DNA of 64,000 nucleotides from Clostridia bacterium (GCA_017380575.1 JAFODS010000072.1:36941-100940); one strand, 5' to 3'; numbered from the stretch's first letter, positions 24,699-33,356 are shown. A program made the numbers and translations. Notes: generated from the letters alone by a model not told the origin.

Positions 24699-25475
24699 AT
24701 GAAGAAGGTATTGTTGAATTGCATATCTTTTACAGTTGTTTTTTGTATGCTTTTCTCTCTTGCTTCCTGCAAAAAGGAACCTGCAGAGGTGCCCGAGGAG
24801 GATTTAACGCTTTCAACAAAAGTGACAACTAAACCCGTTGAAATCGTTGAAGTGCCTACGGATGAAGAAGAGCTTACAAAGATGCTTAATTCAGCTGTCG
24901 AGTATGTAGAGCTTTATTGTTATAATTACACTAAGAATGTAAACTGCAAGGTCAGCGATGTAAACCTTGGTTCGCTTTCAGCGGCATCAAATGCGGCTGA
25001 GGCTTTCAGGTCAATCTTCGGTGAAAAGAACATCACGATGAATTACAGCTATAACGCTTCAAGAGATGCTTTTTCAGCAAACTTCCCATCAAGCGGTTAT
25101 ACGGCAGAGGAAGTGCAGTCGATTTCTGCACAGCAGGTTGAAGATAAAATTGTCATAACCGCAGTTTTTCCGAACGAAGCAAATCCGAAGGATGATTCCG
25201 GTGTTCTTTATAGGCTGTGTTCTGATTATCAGAATACGGAAGACATCAAAAAAGCTTTGTCCGAGTTCGGATCATCCGCAACTTCAATGTCAGTCAATGC
25301 ATCAGATATAACCGTAAAAGCTACTGTAAGAGCGAAAGACAGCGGTCTTGAAAAGCTCGAGGTTTCTTATACACAAAGATACACCTTGTCAGGCGTTACT
25401 CTTGTAAAGCTTGAGGGCTCATCTGTTACGGGTACAGCAAAAACGACAGTTATTTACTCAGGTATGGATGCATAA
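24699..25475 (+). CDS. Predicted lipoprotein, function unknown
   Basis: A 258-residue exported lipoprotein. The signal peptide ends in the lipobox LFSLASC (Cys24), followed by an acidic linker (KKEPAEVPEEDLTLS). The mature part has no recognised domain; it contains repeated charged and Ser/Thr-rich beta-type segments. A bulged hairpin (24663-24690) lies just before the start and overlaps the GGTGAT ribosome binding site. It may belong with the next gene, which is also exported and unassigned. Confidence 0.75.
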   Translation: MKKVLLNCISFTVVFCMLFSLASCKKEPAEVPEEDLTLSTKVTTKPVEIVEVPTDEEELTKMLNSAVEYVELYCYNYTKNVNCKVSDVNLGSLSAASNAAEAFRSIFGEKNITMNYSYNASRDAFSANFPSSGYTAEEVQSISAQQVEDKIVITAVFPNEANPKDDSGVLYRLCSDYQNTEDIKKALSEFGSSATSMSVNASDITVKATVRAKDSGLEKLEVSYTQRYTLSGVTLVKLEGSSVTGTAKTTVIYSGMDA

Positions 25476-25548
25476 AATTTTAAAAAACTATGGAATTTGA
25501 AGAAAATGTGTGGTACAATAAAACGTATCAGATTTAAGGAGAATTTTT

Positions 25549-26526
25549 ATGAAAAAGAATCCGTGGAAAAAATTTATTATAGTTGTATCAGCACTTTTAA
25601 TTGTGATTATGGTGTGTGTTACAACAAACCTTATTACAAACTCAATCACAAACAGCCTCAGAATGCAGCCGTTAGGCGGTGTTCAGCAACAGCAGGGCGT
25701 TGTTAACGGTGGCGGTTTTGCACAGAATAACGGCGGGCAGATGGGCGTTACTCCCGATGTAAACGGTTCACTTGGCGGTGATTCGTCACTTGGCGGAGGT
25801 AATTCAGCCGGTCAGGATGTGACCGTAGCACCTCAGGGTGGTAATTCAGGCGGTACACAGACTTCATCAAACGACCCGCTTAAGATGAACAAATCACAGC
25901 TTATCAGCTATTACAACTCCTGTCTTAAGAAGTCTTATTCACAGAAGATGAATGCGACAAAGACAGAACAGGTTGATGTTAACGTTGATGGCATTTCAGT
26001 TGGTGGTGGCGGTGCCGGCATTGATGTTTCTAAAATGGCTCAATCTATTATTGCAAATAACACAAAGAAAAACGGTATTGTACAGGCTAAGAGTTTCGTA
26101 AACGGTAAAGCAACCGATGATGGTTCTGCTGTTGAAAAGTTTGTTCTTCCCGCAAATCTTTACGATGCAGCCGTTAAGACAATAAATGTTCAGAAGAGCG
26201 GTGCAGGCTATCAGGTTGTTATTGTTCTTAATCAGGAATCATGTGCACACAACGGTACAGCGAAGTATAACGCTTCATGCGCATGGCCTCTGGATGTAGG
26301 GGTTATTGATTTCGGATCAGCGGTAGATATCCAAAAATGTACGTTTAATTACCCCGGAACAAAGCTTACTGCGATGATTGACGGTCAGGGCAGAGTAACT
26401 GCCGTAAAGACAGAAATGCCTCTCACTGTTACAAATGCAGAAGCAAAGGCTCTTGCTTTTACAATCAAGGTTGCTACAATCAACGGTAAATGGACTTGCG
26501 TAAATGAAATGAAGTTTGCTGCATAA
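25549..26526 (+). CDS. Membrane-anchored protein with Gly/Gln-rich linker, unknown
   Basis: A 325-residue protein with one N-terminal membrane helix (about 9-30), a low-complexity Gly/Gln/Asn linker (about 40-105), and an extracytoplasmic domain from about 110 to the end. The domain contains a Cys pair (ESCAHNGTAKYNASCAW) and IDGQGRVTAVKTEMPLTVT, and is preceded by NKSQLISYYNSCLKKSY. I do not recognise a family. ATG follows AAGGAGA. A terminator follows, so it ends its transcription unit. Confidence 0.75.
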   Translation: MKKNPWKKFIIVVSALLIVIMVCVTTNLITNSITNSLRMQPLGGVQQQQGVVNGGGFAQNNGGQMGVTPDVNGSLGGDSSLGGGNSAGQDVTVAPQGGNSGGTQTSSNDPLKMNKSQLISYYNSCLKKSYSQKMNATKTEQVDVNVDGISVGGGGAGIDVSKMAQSIIANNTKKNGIVQAKSFVNGKATDDGSAVEKFVLPANLYDAAVKTINVQKSGAGYQVVIVLNQESCAHNGTAKYNASCAWPLDVGVIDFGSAVDIQKCTFNYPGTKLTAMIDGQGRVTAVKTEMPLTVTNAEAKALAFTIKVATINGKWTCVNEMKFAA

Positions 26527-26536
26527 TTTCAGAGTT

Positions 26537-26574
26537 AAAACTCAGTTGTGTTGAAAAACGCAACTGAGTTTTTT
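26537..26574 (+). terminator. Intrinsic terminator
   Basis: AAAACTCAGTTG (26537-26548) and CAACTGAGTTTT (26561-26572) with a short loop and T-rich tail. Confidence 0.85.
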
Positions 26575-26595
26575 GTTGGTTTTTTAAATTTTAGG

Positions 26596-26624
26596 TTGAC
26601 AAGTCAATACTATAGGTTTAAAAT
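26596..26624 (+). promoter_or_regulatory. Promoter of the mgtE leader transcript
   Basis: TTGACA (26596-26601), 17-bp spacer, TAAAAT (26619-26624). Transcription should start near 26631, giving an untranslated and leader region of about 200 nt ahead of mgtE. Confidence 0.7.
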
Positions 26625-26676
26625 ATTAAGGCAGAATATTTCTGCAGAATCTGAATTTTTAAAGAGGTGAATTTCT

Positions 26677-26781
26677 GTGAGTAGCGATGGTAGTTACGGG
26701 CAACGATTTTTAGCTTATTTTTTAAACAAATCATTATGTGGCGAAAAAATCGCCGTAGGTGCGTCAGTTTTCACAGATTGA
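26677..26781 (+). CDS. Leader peptide ORF upstream of mgtE (34 residues)
   Basis: GTG-start ORF of 34 codons with an excellent ribosome binding site AAAGAGGTG 7 bp upstream. The peptide begins MSSDGSYGQRFLAY and ends KIAVGASVFTD. It lies wholly between the promoter and mgtE. A hairpin that overlaps the mgtE ribosome binding site begins 3 bases after its stop. This is the layout of translation-coupled attenuation, as in mgtL or erm leaders, but the sequence is unlike mgtL. The alternative is a small functional protein working with MgtE. Confidence 0.62.
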   Translation: MSSDGSYGQRFLAYFLNKSLCGEKIAVGASVFTD

Positions 26782-26783
26782 CC

Positions 26784-26832
26784 GAACACACCTGCGGGCG
26801 GTAGTTTCTGCCGCAGTAAAAGGGGTGTGTTC
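26784..26832 (+). promoter_or_regulatory. Hairpin masking the mgtE ribosome binding site, with alternative pairing
   Basis: GAACACACC (26784-26792) pairs with GGTGTGTTC (26824-26832), and CTGCGG pairs with CCGCAG inside; the mgtE site AAAAGGGG lies in the 3' bulge and stem, directly before ATG 26835. The left arm CACCTGC (26789-26795) can instead pair with GTAGGTG (26755-26761) in the leader ORF, which would free the site. There is no T run, so control would act on translation. A further GGCGA/TCGCC hairpin lies at 26740-26754. Confidence 0.55.
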
Positions 26833-26834
26833 AA

Positions 26835-28214
26835 ATGGACAGAATGGTTGAAGTCATCAGCAAGATGCTTGCAAGCAACAAGTTTTCGGCAATCAAAGAG
26901 ATGCTCGGCGAAATGAACGTTGTCGACATTGCTTCCATGATGGAGGAGCTTGAAACCGAAGAACAGCAGGTACGCCTGTTCCGTTTGTTGCCGAAGCAGT
27001 CATCGGCTGATGTTTTTTCATATCTTGATAACGAAATCAGAGCAAATATTGTTAATGCAATTACGAACAAGGAGCTTTCTTTCCTTATGGAAGATATGTT
27101 CCTCGACGACGCGGTTGACTTCCTTGAAGAGGTTCCTGCAAGCGTTGTAACGCGTGTGCTTGCACAGACGGACAGCGACACAAGAAACCTTATTAATAAA
27201 TTCCTGCAGTATCCTGATAATTCAGCGGGAAGCATTATGACAATCGAAATGGTGTCTTTCCCCGAAAACTATACAGTTAAGCAGGCAATTTCACAGATTC
27301 GTGCAACGGCTCTTGACAAGGAAACAATTTACACCTGCTATTGTACGGACGGTACACGAAAACTCGTCGGTACAGTGCCTTTAAGACGTCTTATTGTTGC
27401 TCCTGAGGATGCAATCGTCAAAGATATTATGTATGACGATGAACAGCTTATTTACGTTAATACAATGGATGACCAGGAAGAGGTTGCTAATATCGCAAAG
27501 AAATACGATCTTCTTTCAATTCCTGTTGTTGACAAAGAAAGCAGACTTGTCGGTATTATCACAATCGACGATATCGTTGACGTTATCGAAGATGAGAATA
27601 CAGAAGACTTTGAAAAGATGGCATCTCTTTTGCCTTCAGAGGATGAATACCTTAAAACAGGCGTTTTTGCAATGTTTAAAAACAGAATTCTCTGGCTTCT
27701 TGTTCTTATGCTTCTCGCAACATTCACGAGCCAGATAATTGAAGGCTTTGAAGGAAAGCTCTCTCTTGTTGTCGGACTTACGGCGGCAATCCCGATGATT
27801 ATGGGTACAGGCGGTAACTGCGGTAATCAGACGTCAACACTTATTATCCGTGGTCTTGCACTTGGTGATATTCAGATAAGCGACTATTTCCGTGTTCTTT
27901 GGAAGGAAATCCGTGTTGCTGTGCTTTGCGGTATTGTTCTTGCCGTTGCGAACTACGGCAGAATGTGGGTAACGAAGCTTGTAACGGGAAGTGTTATTGA
28001 AAGCAATACCTTCATCGTTGTTTCAATCGCAATGGCGTTGGCAGTTATCGTTGCTAAAGCAATCGGTTGTTCGCTTCCGATTCTTGCAAAGCTTATGAAG
28101 CTTGACCCTGCACTTATGGCAGGTCCGATGATTACAACAATCGTCGACGCACTCACACTCCTCATTTACTTTGCAATCGCAACAGTGTTTATCAATAACG
28201 GTCTTATAGCTTGA
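26835..28214 (+). CDS. mgtE: Magnesium transporter MgtE
   Basis: MgtE, 459 residues, a dimeric magnesium channel. It has the N-terminal superhelical domain (about 1-130), two CBS domains (about 135-255, including DLLSIPVVDKESRLVGIITI), a plug helix and five membrane helices with PMIMGTGGNCGNQTSTLIIR forming the selectivity pore. All parts are present. Expression is probably controlled by the leader ORF and hairpin upstream, which may sense magnesium. A bidirectional terminator follows. Confidence 0.96.
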   Translation: MDRMVEVISKMLASNKFSAIKEMLGEMNVVDIASMMEELETEEQQVRLFRLLPKQSSADVFSYLDNEIRANIVNAITNKELSFLMEDMFLDDAVDFLEEVPASVVTRVLAQTDSDTRNLINKFLQYPDNSAGSIMTIEMVSFPENYTVKQAISQIRATALDKETIYTCYCTDGTRKLVGTVPLRRLIVAPEDAIVKDIMYDDEQLIYVNTMDDQEEVANIAKKYDLLSIPVVDKESRLVGIITIDDIVDVIEDENTEDFEKMASLLPSEDEYLKTGVFAMFKNRILWLLVLMLLATFTSQIIEGFEGKLSLVVGLTAAIPMIMGTGGNCGNQTSTLIIRGLALGDIQISDYFRVLWKEIRVAVLCGIVLAVANYGRMWVTKLVTGSVIESNTFIVVSIAMALAVIVAKAIGCSLPILAKLMKLDPALMAGPMITTIVDALTLLIYFAIATVFINNGLIA

Positions 28215-28229
28215 TTAAATAAAACAAAA

Positions 28230-28259
28230 AAATCTCCGACATTGTCGGAGATTTTTTTT
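28230..28259. terminator. Bidirectional terminator between mgtE and the PHP gene
   Basis: AATCTCCGAC-ATT-GTCGGAGATT with A-rich left and T-rich right flanks, between convergent genes. Confidence 0.85.
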
Positions 28260-28270
28260 ATGCAGTTTAA

Positions 28271-29635
28271 TTAAAATGCGTTGATGATTTCGAAAATGAT
28301 TGCCCAGAGCTTTGTGCCCTTGAACCAGCTCATAAACTTATCTTTGAAAGTAGGCTCTTCAGCAACAAATTCAAGCGGTTCTGAACCGTCATCAATTACG
28401 AATGCCTGTGAAAGTGTAAGACCACCTTCACCGTAAAGCTCAGCTCTTACATACTGGAAGTTTTCTGAACCTTCAATTTCGTCAAGGTTGATTGTAAGAT
28501 TTTCTGCTGTGATAGGACCTTCCTTGATAACCTTACCGTTAGCAATCCACTGGATTCTGTCGCTGTCTGTTGCACCGACTGAAATCTTGTGACCGTTAAC
28601 TGCAACGTTTGTAAACATCGGGTAGGGAAGACCTGTGTTCATTACGTCGATTTCTTCATCGGGACCGATCCATTCGTTAGGACGGATTTTTCTTGTAACC
28701 ATAAAGAAAGCACCGTTCTGCATTGTCTTCTTAACGTTTTCAACTGTGTTTTCTTCCATCATAAATACGCTGAAAGAAGAGTCAACTGTTGATGTCCAGT
28801 GAGCGTCTGTGTTACTGTAACCGATAACGTTCTTGCCGTAGGGGAGACAGTACATAAGAAGGTTGTCCCAAAGGATTCTGTCGTAACCTGTTGTGCCGTT
28901 TCTCTCGTTAAATACTTCCATACCAACGCATGAATCGTACTTGAGCATAAGATCACCGAAGAACTTGATGCTTTCGGGGTCGTTTACAATGTCGGGGTTG
29001 TCGTTTGAACGAAGCCAGTCACCGGGATGGTTGATGTGAGAAATACCGCCGTTTTCTTCGATGAACTTGATAACCTGCTCAAAACCGCGCTCGTTTTCAG
29101 CACCTGCATAACCACTGCCTGTTGTGCCCTCAAGGAAGAAGCCGTTAACGTGGTTCTTTGTAAGTGAGAAGTGGTTGAATTCGTTACCACCGAGGATGGG
29201 AAGAAGTCCTTCGCCTCTTACTGTGCCGTCATAAAGGGGATATGAACCGTCCTGGATAGCTACATATTCCTCAGTTGTGAGGTGGTCATACGGGTTGCCG
29301 ATGAGCCACTGATATGTATAAAGAAGCTGTGTGTCAGGAGCCTTGTCCCAATCAACACCTGTGATACCGTGGTCTGTGATTGCAAGGAAATCGTAATCCT
29401 GATTGTAATACTCTTTAACCATTACGGGAAGAGTATCCTCGGCGTCACTGTAAGTTGTGTGTGAATGAACTGTGCCTTTGTAAGCATCCCATGCATCGTT
29501 ACCACTCCAGATAACCTCGCTGTACGGGTTAAGGATTGTGTAGTCTGCTGTGTCAGCTGAAACACCGATGATTGCGAACTGCATTGCAATAACTAAACTA
29601 AGAGCAATGCACAATGCTTTTTTGAAAGTTGTCAT
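28271..29635 (-). CDS. Secreted PHP-domain metal-dependent phosphoesterase
   Basis: A 454-residue exported protein with a signal peptide (about 1-27). The PHP metal-site motifs are present in order: GTVHSHTTYSDAE, FLAITDHG, GISHINHPGDW and YSNTDAH. PHP enzymes hydrolyse phosphoester bonds; the substrate is unknown here. The final 25 residues (FKDKFMSWFKG...IIFEIINAF) form a Phe-rich hydrophobic tail that may hold the enzyme at the membrane; a comparable tail ends the esterase at 46.9 kb. It has its own promoter and is downstream of the dockerin gene. Confidence 0.85.
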   Translation of the reverse strand: MTTFKKALCIALSLVIAMQFAIIGVSADTADYTILNPYSEVIWSGNDAWDAYKGTVHSHTTYSDAEDTLPVMVKEYYNQDYDFLAITDHGITGVDWDKAPDTQLLYTYQWLIGNPYDHLTTEEYVAIQDGSYPLYDGTVRGEGLLPILGGNEFNHFSLTKNHVNGFFLEGTTGSGYAGAENERGFEQVIKFIEENGGISHINHPGDWLRSNDNPDIVNDPESIKFFGDLMLKYDSCVGMEVFNERNGTTGYDRILWDNLLMYCLPYGKNVIGYSNTDAHWTSTVDSSFSVFMMEENTVENVKKTMQNGAFFMVTRKIRPNEWIGPDEEIDVMNTGLPYPMFTNVAVNGHKISVGATDSDRIQWIANGKVIKEGPITAENLTINLDEIEGSENFQYVRAELYGEGGLTLSQAFVIDDGSEPLEFVAEEPTFKDKFMSWFKGTKLWAIIFEIINAF

Positions 29636-29649
29636 AGTAATTACCTCCT

Positions 29650-29691
29650 TCTGTTTTATTTAATTAAAACAGAAAAATTATAAAGTGTCAA
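29650..29691 (-). promoter_or_regulatory. Promoter and hairpin ahead of the PHP gene
   Basis: On the minus strand TTGACA (29686-29691) and TTTAAT (29663-29668) are 17 bp apart. TCTGTTTTA and TAAAACAGA around 29650-29673 form an inverted repeat that spans the predicted start of transcription and abuts the AGGAGG site. Confidence 0.5.
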
Positions 29692-29697
29692 GTGATT

Positions 29698-30582
29698 TTA
29701 TGATACCTTGAAGTTAAGAACTGCTTTTGAACAGTCGTAAGCAAGGCCTTCAACATAGGCACTTGATTTACTTGTGATGTCCTCAGATTCGTGAACCGAA
29801 CACATAAGATGTCCGTTAAGGAAATCACGTGTTCTTTTTGACTCAATGGGGATAATAATTTGTCCTGTTGTGCCTTTCTTTGCTGAAGAGCTGACCTTGA
29901 AGTGGATTGTGATAAGGTCTTCGTTTATGTTCTTTTCGGCCTCGGAAGCGAATGATGCATTAGGTGACATTGTGATTCGAAGGAACTGATGATTGTTTTT
30001 GAAATCCTTGAGTTTTGCATCGCTGTAATCAGGCCAGCATTTTTCCTTTACGTCCTTTGCAAGACCGTCCCAGTCGCAGAATGTGCAATATGTTTTGCCT
30101 GCACTCTGGTAAAGTCTTCCACTTGTATTAAACTGTGCTGACGGAGCAGAGGAGAAGATGTTTTTGTTATAGTAAATCTGTGCACTTGTGGGGCCTGTAT
30201 AGTAATTTGTTGCAAGTGAAAGGGTAACCGCAACAGTCTGACCTGCTTTAACGGGAATGGTGTCTGTCGGGGCGTAGGTTTTATCGTCAATCTTTGCTGT
30301 GAGTGAAAACGCAGCCTTGTATTTTGCATCGGAAATAATTCCTACGCTGATCTGAAGAACTGTAAGTGCATCTGATGAATTGATTTTGCCGTCACTGTTA
30401 AGGTCTGCAGCAGCTTTGTCAATTTTTTTGATTGCACCAACAGAATACTGAAGGATAAGGAGCGCGTCGGATGAATTGACTTTTCCGTCGCCGTTAACGT
30501 CACCACGCTGTGCAGCCTGGGCTGTTACGCATACGGAAAAAGCAAAAACCGCTGCAAGCAATAAAGATATAATACGTTTCAT
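29698..30582 (-). CDS. Secreted protein with N-terminal type I dockerin
   Basis: A 294-residue exported protein. After the signal peptide (AQAAQ cleavage region near 24-25) comes a dockerin type I at about 27-85, with duplicated calcium loops GDVNGDGKVNSSDALLILQ and ADLNSDGKINSSDALTVLQ. Residues about 95-294 form a beta-rich domain (GQTVAVTLSLATNYYTGP, AQIYYNKNIFSS) that resembles a cohesin-type sandwich, but I cannot confirm this. Dockerins normally bind cohesins of a scaffold; no scaffoldin is seen. Dockerin placement straight after the signal peptide is less usual than C-terminal. Ribosome binding site AAAGGAAG. Confidence 0.85.
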   Translation of the reverse strand: MKRIISLLLAAVFAFSVCVTAQAAQRGDVNGDGKVNSSDALLILQYSVGAIKKIDKAAADLNSDGKINSSDALTVLQISVGIISDAKYKAAFSLTAKIDDKTYAPTDTIPVKAGQTVAVTLSLATNYYTGPTSAQIYYNKNIFSSAPSAQFNTSGRLYQSAGKTYCTFCDWDGLAKDVKEKCWPDYSDAKLKDFKNNHQFLRITMSPNASFASEAEKNINEDLITIHFKVSSSAKKGTTGQIIIPIESKRTRDFLNGHLMCSVHESEDITSKSSAYVEGLAYDCSKAVLNFKVS

Positions 30583-30599
30583 AGAAGTCTTCCTTTCTA

Positions 30600-31673
30600 T
30601 CAGAGAAATGCCGAGATTATAAGTCCGATTAAAGTCGAAGCACCGATTGCACCGGCTGTTATGTAAAGCAGATTTTTGCGAAGAGTTTTGTCTGCTTTTG
30701 TTGTAACATCAGATGATGTGTCAATGTCGGATAATTTTTCGTAGTTATAAAGAAGCAACATTGTTTTATCAATGCAGTTGAGAAGAAACTCTTCGTCAGA
30801 CTCGTTTTCGAGTGCAAAGAAAGTGAAGGTGTTTGTCCCTGCCTCATCTGCAATTGCAACCTTGAGGAATTTTTCTCCTATTTCGCTGTTGATGCTGATA
30901 TCAGAAAAAACAGCCGTGAAAGTGGAGAAATTCTCACTTTTAAGGTGCCTTGCTGCTGTAACAAGATTTTCGAGCAAGTTGTCGTAATAAGGTCTTTCTG
31001 CTTTGAAAGAAAAACAATGTGCGGAAGCAATACCCGAAGCGATACTTTCAATAATATCTGTTACATCAGAAGCGGCAAAAGTGATTTTAACCGAATCCTC
31101 ATCGAGCTTGTCTGCAGTTCTTTTGATGATTGCTCTGTGTCTTGCTTTAATTCCTTCCCTAGCAACATCGTCCTCACAAAGAGAAGCAAGAAAATCGTAA
31201 AGTGAGCCGAAAACAACTTCATCTGCACGAGGTGCTTCAACGGGAAGGTAAATAATATGCTGTGAGCCTGAAGATAAAGCAAAACCGCAGTTGAACATAT
31301 CTTCTGTAGGCATAATAACAGAACCCTGAGGGAAAGCTGAGTTTGAGTTAAGTGTCTGTTGGCTGATTTTTCCGGCCTCACATAACGGCTTCAACGAGTT
31401 GAAAACCGCAGTGCTTTTCAAAATCTTCAGGCCAAGTGCCTGAGCAAGTAACTTCTTAGTTGCGTTGTACATATTGTTCTGTACAGCGATGATTACGATG
31501 TCTGCAGCACGAAGGCTCTGTGCTGCAGCAAGAAGCATCCGCTTCTGTGAAGTAAAGGGTGTGAAATCTTCGCATTCAGGAAAGAATTTTTTTACGCATT
31601 TAAGAATGTGTTTTTTGCCTGTTTCTGTTTGCGGAACCTCCTGCTTGCAAAGAGAAAAAAGTTTTATATCCAT
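30600..31673 (-). CDS. Tail-anchored protein with a divergent CinA-like N-terminal domain
   Basis: A 357-residue protein with no N-terminal signal and a C-terminal membrane helix (about 334-356, LLYITAGAIGASTLIGLIIS). Residues about 50-170 contain blocks that line up with the CinA MoCF-like domain, notably FPQGSVIMPTED, NCGFALSSGSQHIIYLPVEA and an aromatic FGSLYDFL, against LPEDCVV, NGTAPGLAMEKDGKHILLLPG in the real CinA two genes upstream. Its GGLGPTPDD motif is missing, so activity is doubtful. It directly follows the class B sortase and is probably co-transcribed. This relationship is my inference. Confidence 0.6.
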   Translation of the reverse strand: MDIKLFSLCKQEVPQTETGKKHILKCVKKFFPECEDFTPFTSQKRMLLAAAQSLRAADIVIIAVQNNMYNATKKLLAQALGLKILKSTAVFNSLKPLCEAGKISQQTLNSNSAFPQGSVIMPTEDMFNCGFALSSGSQHIIYLPVEAPRADEVVFGSLYDFLASLCEDDVAREGIKARHRAIIKRTADKLDEDSVKITFAASDVTDIIESIASGIASAHCFSFKAERPYYDNLLENLVTAARHLKSENFSTFTAVFSDISINSEIGEKFLKVAIADEAGTNTFTFFALENESDEEFLLNCIDKTMLLLYNYEKLSDIDTSSDVTTKADKTLRKNLLYITAGAIGASTLIGLIISAFL

Positions 31674-31684
31674 TGGTGCACCTC

Positions 31685-32608
31685 TTAGTCAAGTGTGAAT
31701 TTTTTTGCTTTTTTGAAAGGGTTGCTCTTTCCCTTTGCATTGTACCATGCCTGAGGGAAACGCTGGTTTTCATTTTTTACAGCTCTTGATGTGTCAACCT
31801 CTGCACTTTCTCCGTCACGGACAAGCCTTGCCATAACGACGAAGCGTGCATCTTCAAAAACTGTATCGCAGGTCGAAATTGTAAGAATCTTATCACCGGG
31901 AACAATATCGACAGCTTCGTTTGTGTAATACGAGCGTGATTTTACTTCCTCAATAAATTCAAGGAACTTTTCATCGGAAGAAAAATTCGGTGTGATATAC
32001 GGGAACTGGTACCCGTTATCCTGTGCGGCTTTACCGTTTGAAATGAAAGCGGCAAAAATTTTCCATTCTGTGTTCTTGTATATTGTATCAAACTTGATTG
32101 TAGGAAAGTTTCTGTAGTTTTCAATGTCAGAGTAAAGGCTTAATGCACCAAGCTGAGAACCGTCTCGCATATTGTGACCGTAGATAATTGTATTTGTATC
32201 AAAGTCTTTAATGTTGTTGCGGTAATCAACAAAAAGTGTGCCGTATCTTGTGTTTTCGCCTTTGAAGCCTGTGTTCAGATATTTATAATTATCATTACCC
32301 TGAACAACATTTATTCCTGATTCACCGGTTGCATCGATTACAAGCTTGCCAACGAAATCATCGTTCATTTTAAGGAGTGCACTGTATTTGTCCAGGATAA
32401 CATCTCCGGTATCTTCATCGACTGTCGTTTCAGTGTTGGAATGGTCAATATTATCGGTTTCGTTTTGTAACTGCTTGTTTTTCCAATTGTCAATTGCATA
32501 GTCGACAATGTAAACGGTGCAAGTGATAAAAACAATCAAAGAAATGCCGATAATAACTTTTCTTAATGTGTTCTTTACCGATTTTTCTACTTCTTTTTTC
32601 GTGACCAA
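31685..32608 (-). CDS. srtB: Class B sortase
   Basis: Membrane-bound transpeptidase of 307 residues that attaches proteins to the cell wall. One N-terminal helix (about 17-37) is followed by the sortase barrel with catalytic His145 (IIYGHNMRDG), Cys247 (LTISTCDT) and Arg255 (FEDARFVVMARL). The class B features are the long helical insert and the STCDT motif. TTG start follows AGGAGG at 8 bp and lies inside the 3' end of the preceding gene. No obvious sorting-signal substrate (LPxTG or NPxTN with basic tail) is encoded in the window. Confidence 0.9.
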   Translation of the reverse strand: MVTKKEVEKSVKNTLRKVIIGISLIVFITCTVYIVDYAIDNWKNKQLQNETDNIDHSNTETTVDEDTGDVILDKYSALLKMNDDFVGKLVIDATGESGINVVQGNDNYKYLNTGFKGENTRYGTLFVDYRNNIKDFDTNTIIYGHNMRDGSQLGALSLYSDIENYRNFPTIKFDTIYKNTEWKIFAAFISNGKAAQDNGYQFPYITPNFSSDEKFLEFIEEVKSRSYYTNEAVDIVPGDKILTISTCDTVFEDARFVVMARLVRDGESAEVDTSRAVKNENQRFPQAWYNAKGKSNPFKKAKKFTLD

Positions 32609-33306
32609 AATGACAGCCTCCTTTTCTTTGTATTTCCTTCGTCAACAAAAGCAGAGGAAAGCTCCTCGTCGCTGTTACGTTTAATTCCGTCATCAGCACT
32701 TTCGTCAACAAAGATAACTCTTGTATGAGTATCAAAACCGTATCTGTTGTTTATCGTCGGCGGAGGCTCAACAGGTGTCGGCTCCGGTGCAGGTTCCTCG
32801 ACCTTAGGCTCAGGAGGAAGCGGATTCTTTCTTGGTCTGCCGCGTTTCCTCTTTGGCGGCTCCTCGGGTTTTACTTCGGGAGTCGGCTCTTCTTTGACCT
32901 CAGGCTTGGGTTCCTCTTTGATTTCAGTTTTCGGTTTGCTGATGTTTATATCGCTGAAAGAAGCGATATCTGCATCAAACTCACTTTTTGTTGAATCAAA
33001 AACTTGCGAAAGAGGAGAGTTAATTCCGGTGCGGATTTCATCGCGCGGATTAACAGGCGCAGCAAGATAATCGAATGCCGTACTTTCCGGACGCTGTTTT
33101 TTAACAAGTCCGCTTTTTTTAGCAAGTTCAAAGCCTTCGCTTCGGATTGATTCGTCCTCTTCAACGGCAGCGTAGCGTGCCTTAAGCCGTTCAAGATTGC
33201 TTGGCTGAATATATTCTACGATATTATCATTTTTTGTGAGCTCTTCGGCAATGGCACTTTCGATAACTTCTATTTCATCAGAATTGAATTTTTTGTTTTC
33301 TGCCAC
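32587..33306 (-). CDS. Pro/Glu-rich protein with an AT-hook motif
   Basis: A 239-residue, highly charged and probably largely disordered protein. Residues about 121-180 are Pro/Glu/Lys repeats (EPKPEVKEEPTPEVKPEE), and in the middle is KRKRGRPRKNP (about 152-161), an AT-hook that would bind the minor groove of AT-rich DNA. The C-terminus is very basic (KKRRLSFWSRKKK). No membrane segment. It overlaps the sortase gene by 22 bp. The basic region could instead bind membrane, RNA or cell-wall polymers. Confidence 0.7.
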   Translation of the reverse strand: MAENKKFNSDEIEVIESAIAEELTKNDNIVEYIQPSNLERLKARYAAVEEDESIRSEGFELAKKSGLVKKQRPESTAFDYLAAPVNPRDEIRTGINSPLSQVFDSTKSEFDADIASFSDINISKPKTEIKEEPKPEVKEEPTPEVKPEEPPKRKRGRPRKNPLPPEPKVEEPAPEPTPVEPPPTINNRYGFDTHTRVIFVDESADDGIKRNSDEELSSAFVDEGNTKKRRLSFWSRKKK

Positions 33307-33356
33307 AGTTGTTCATCCTTTCCTACTGTTGCGTGGGATGCCTTGTTCTCTTCGCA

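Noticed and set aside
26625-26834. M-box or yybP-ykoY type riboswitch before mgtE
   Set aside because: The conserved M-box and yybP-ykoY core motifs are not present. An open reading frame with a strong ribosome binding site explains most of the region better.
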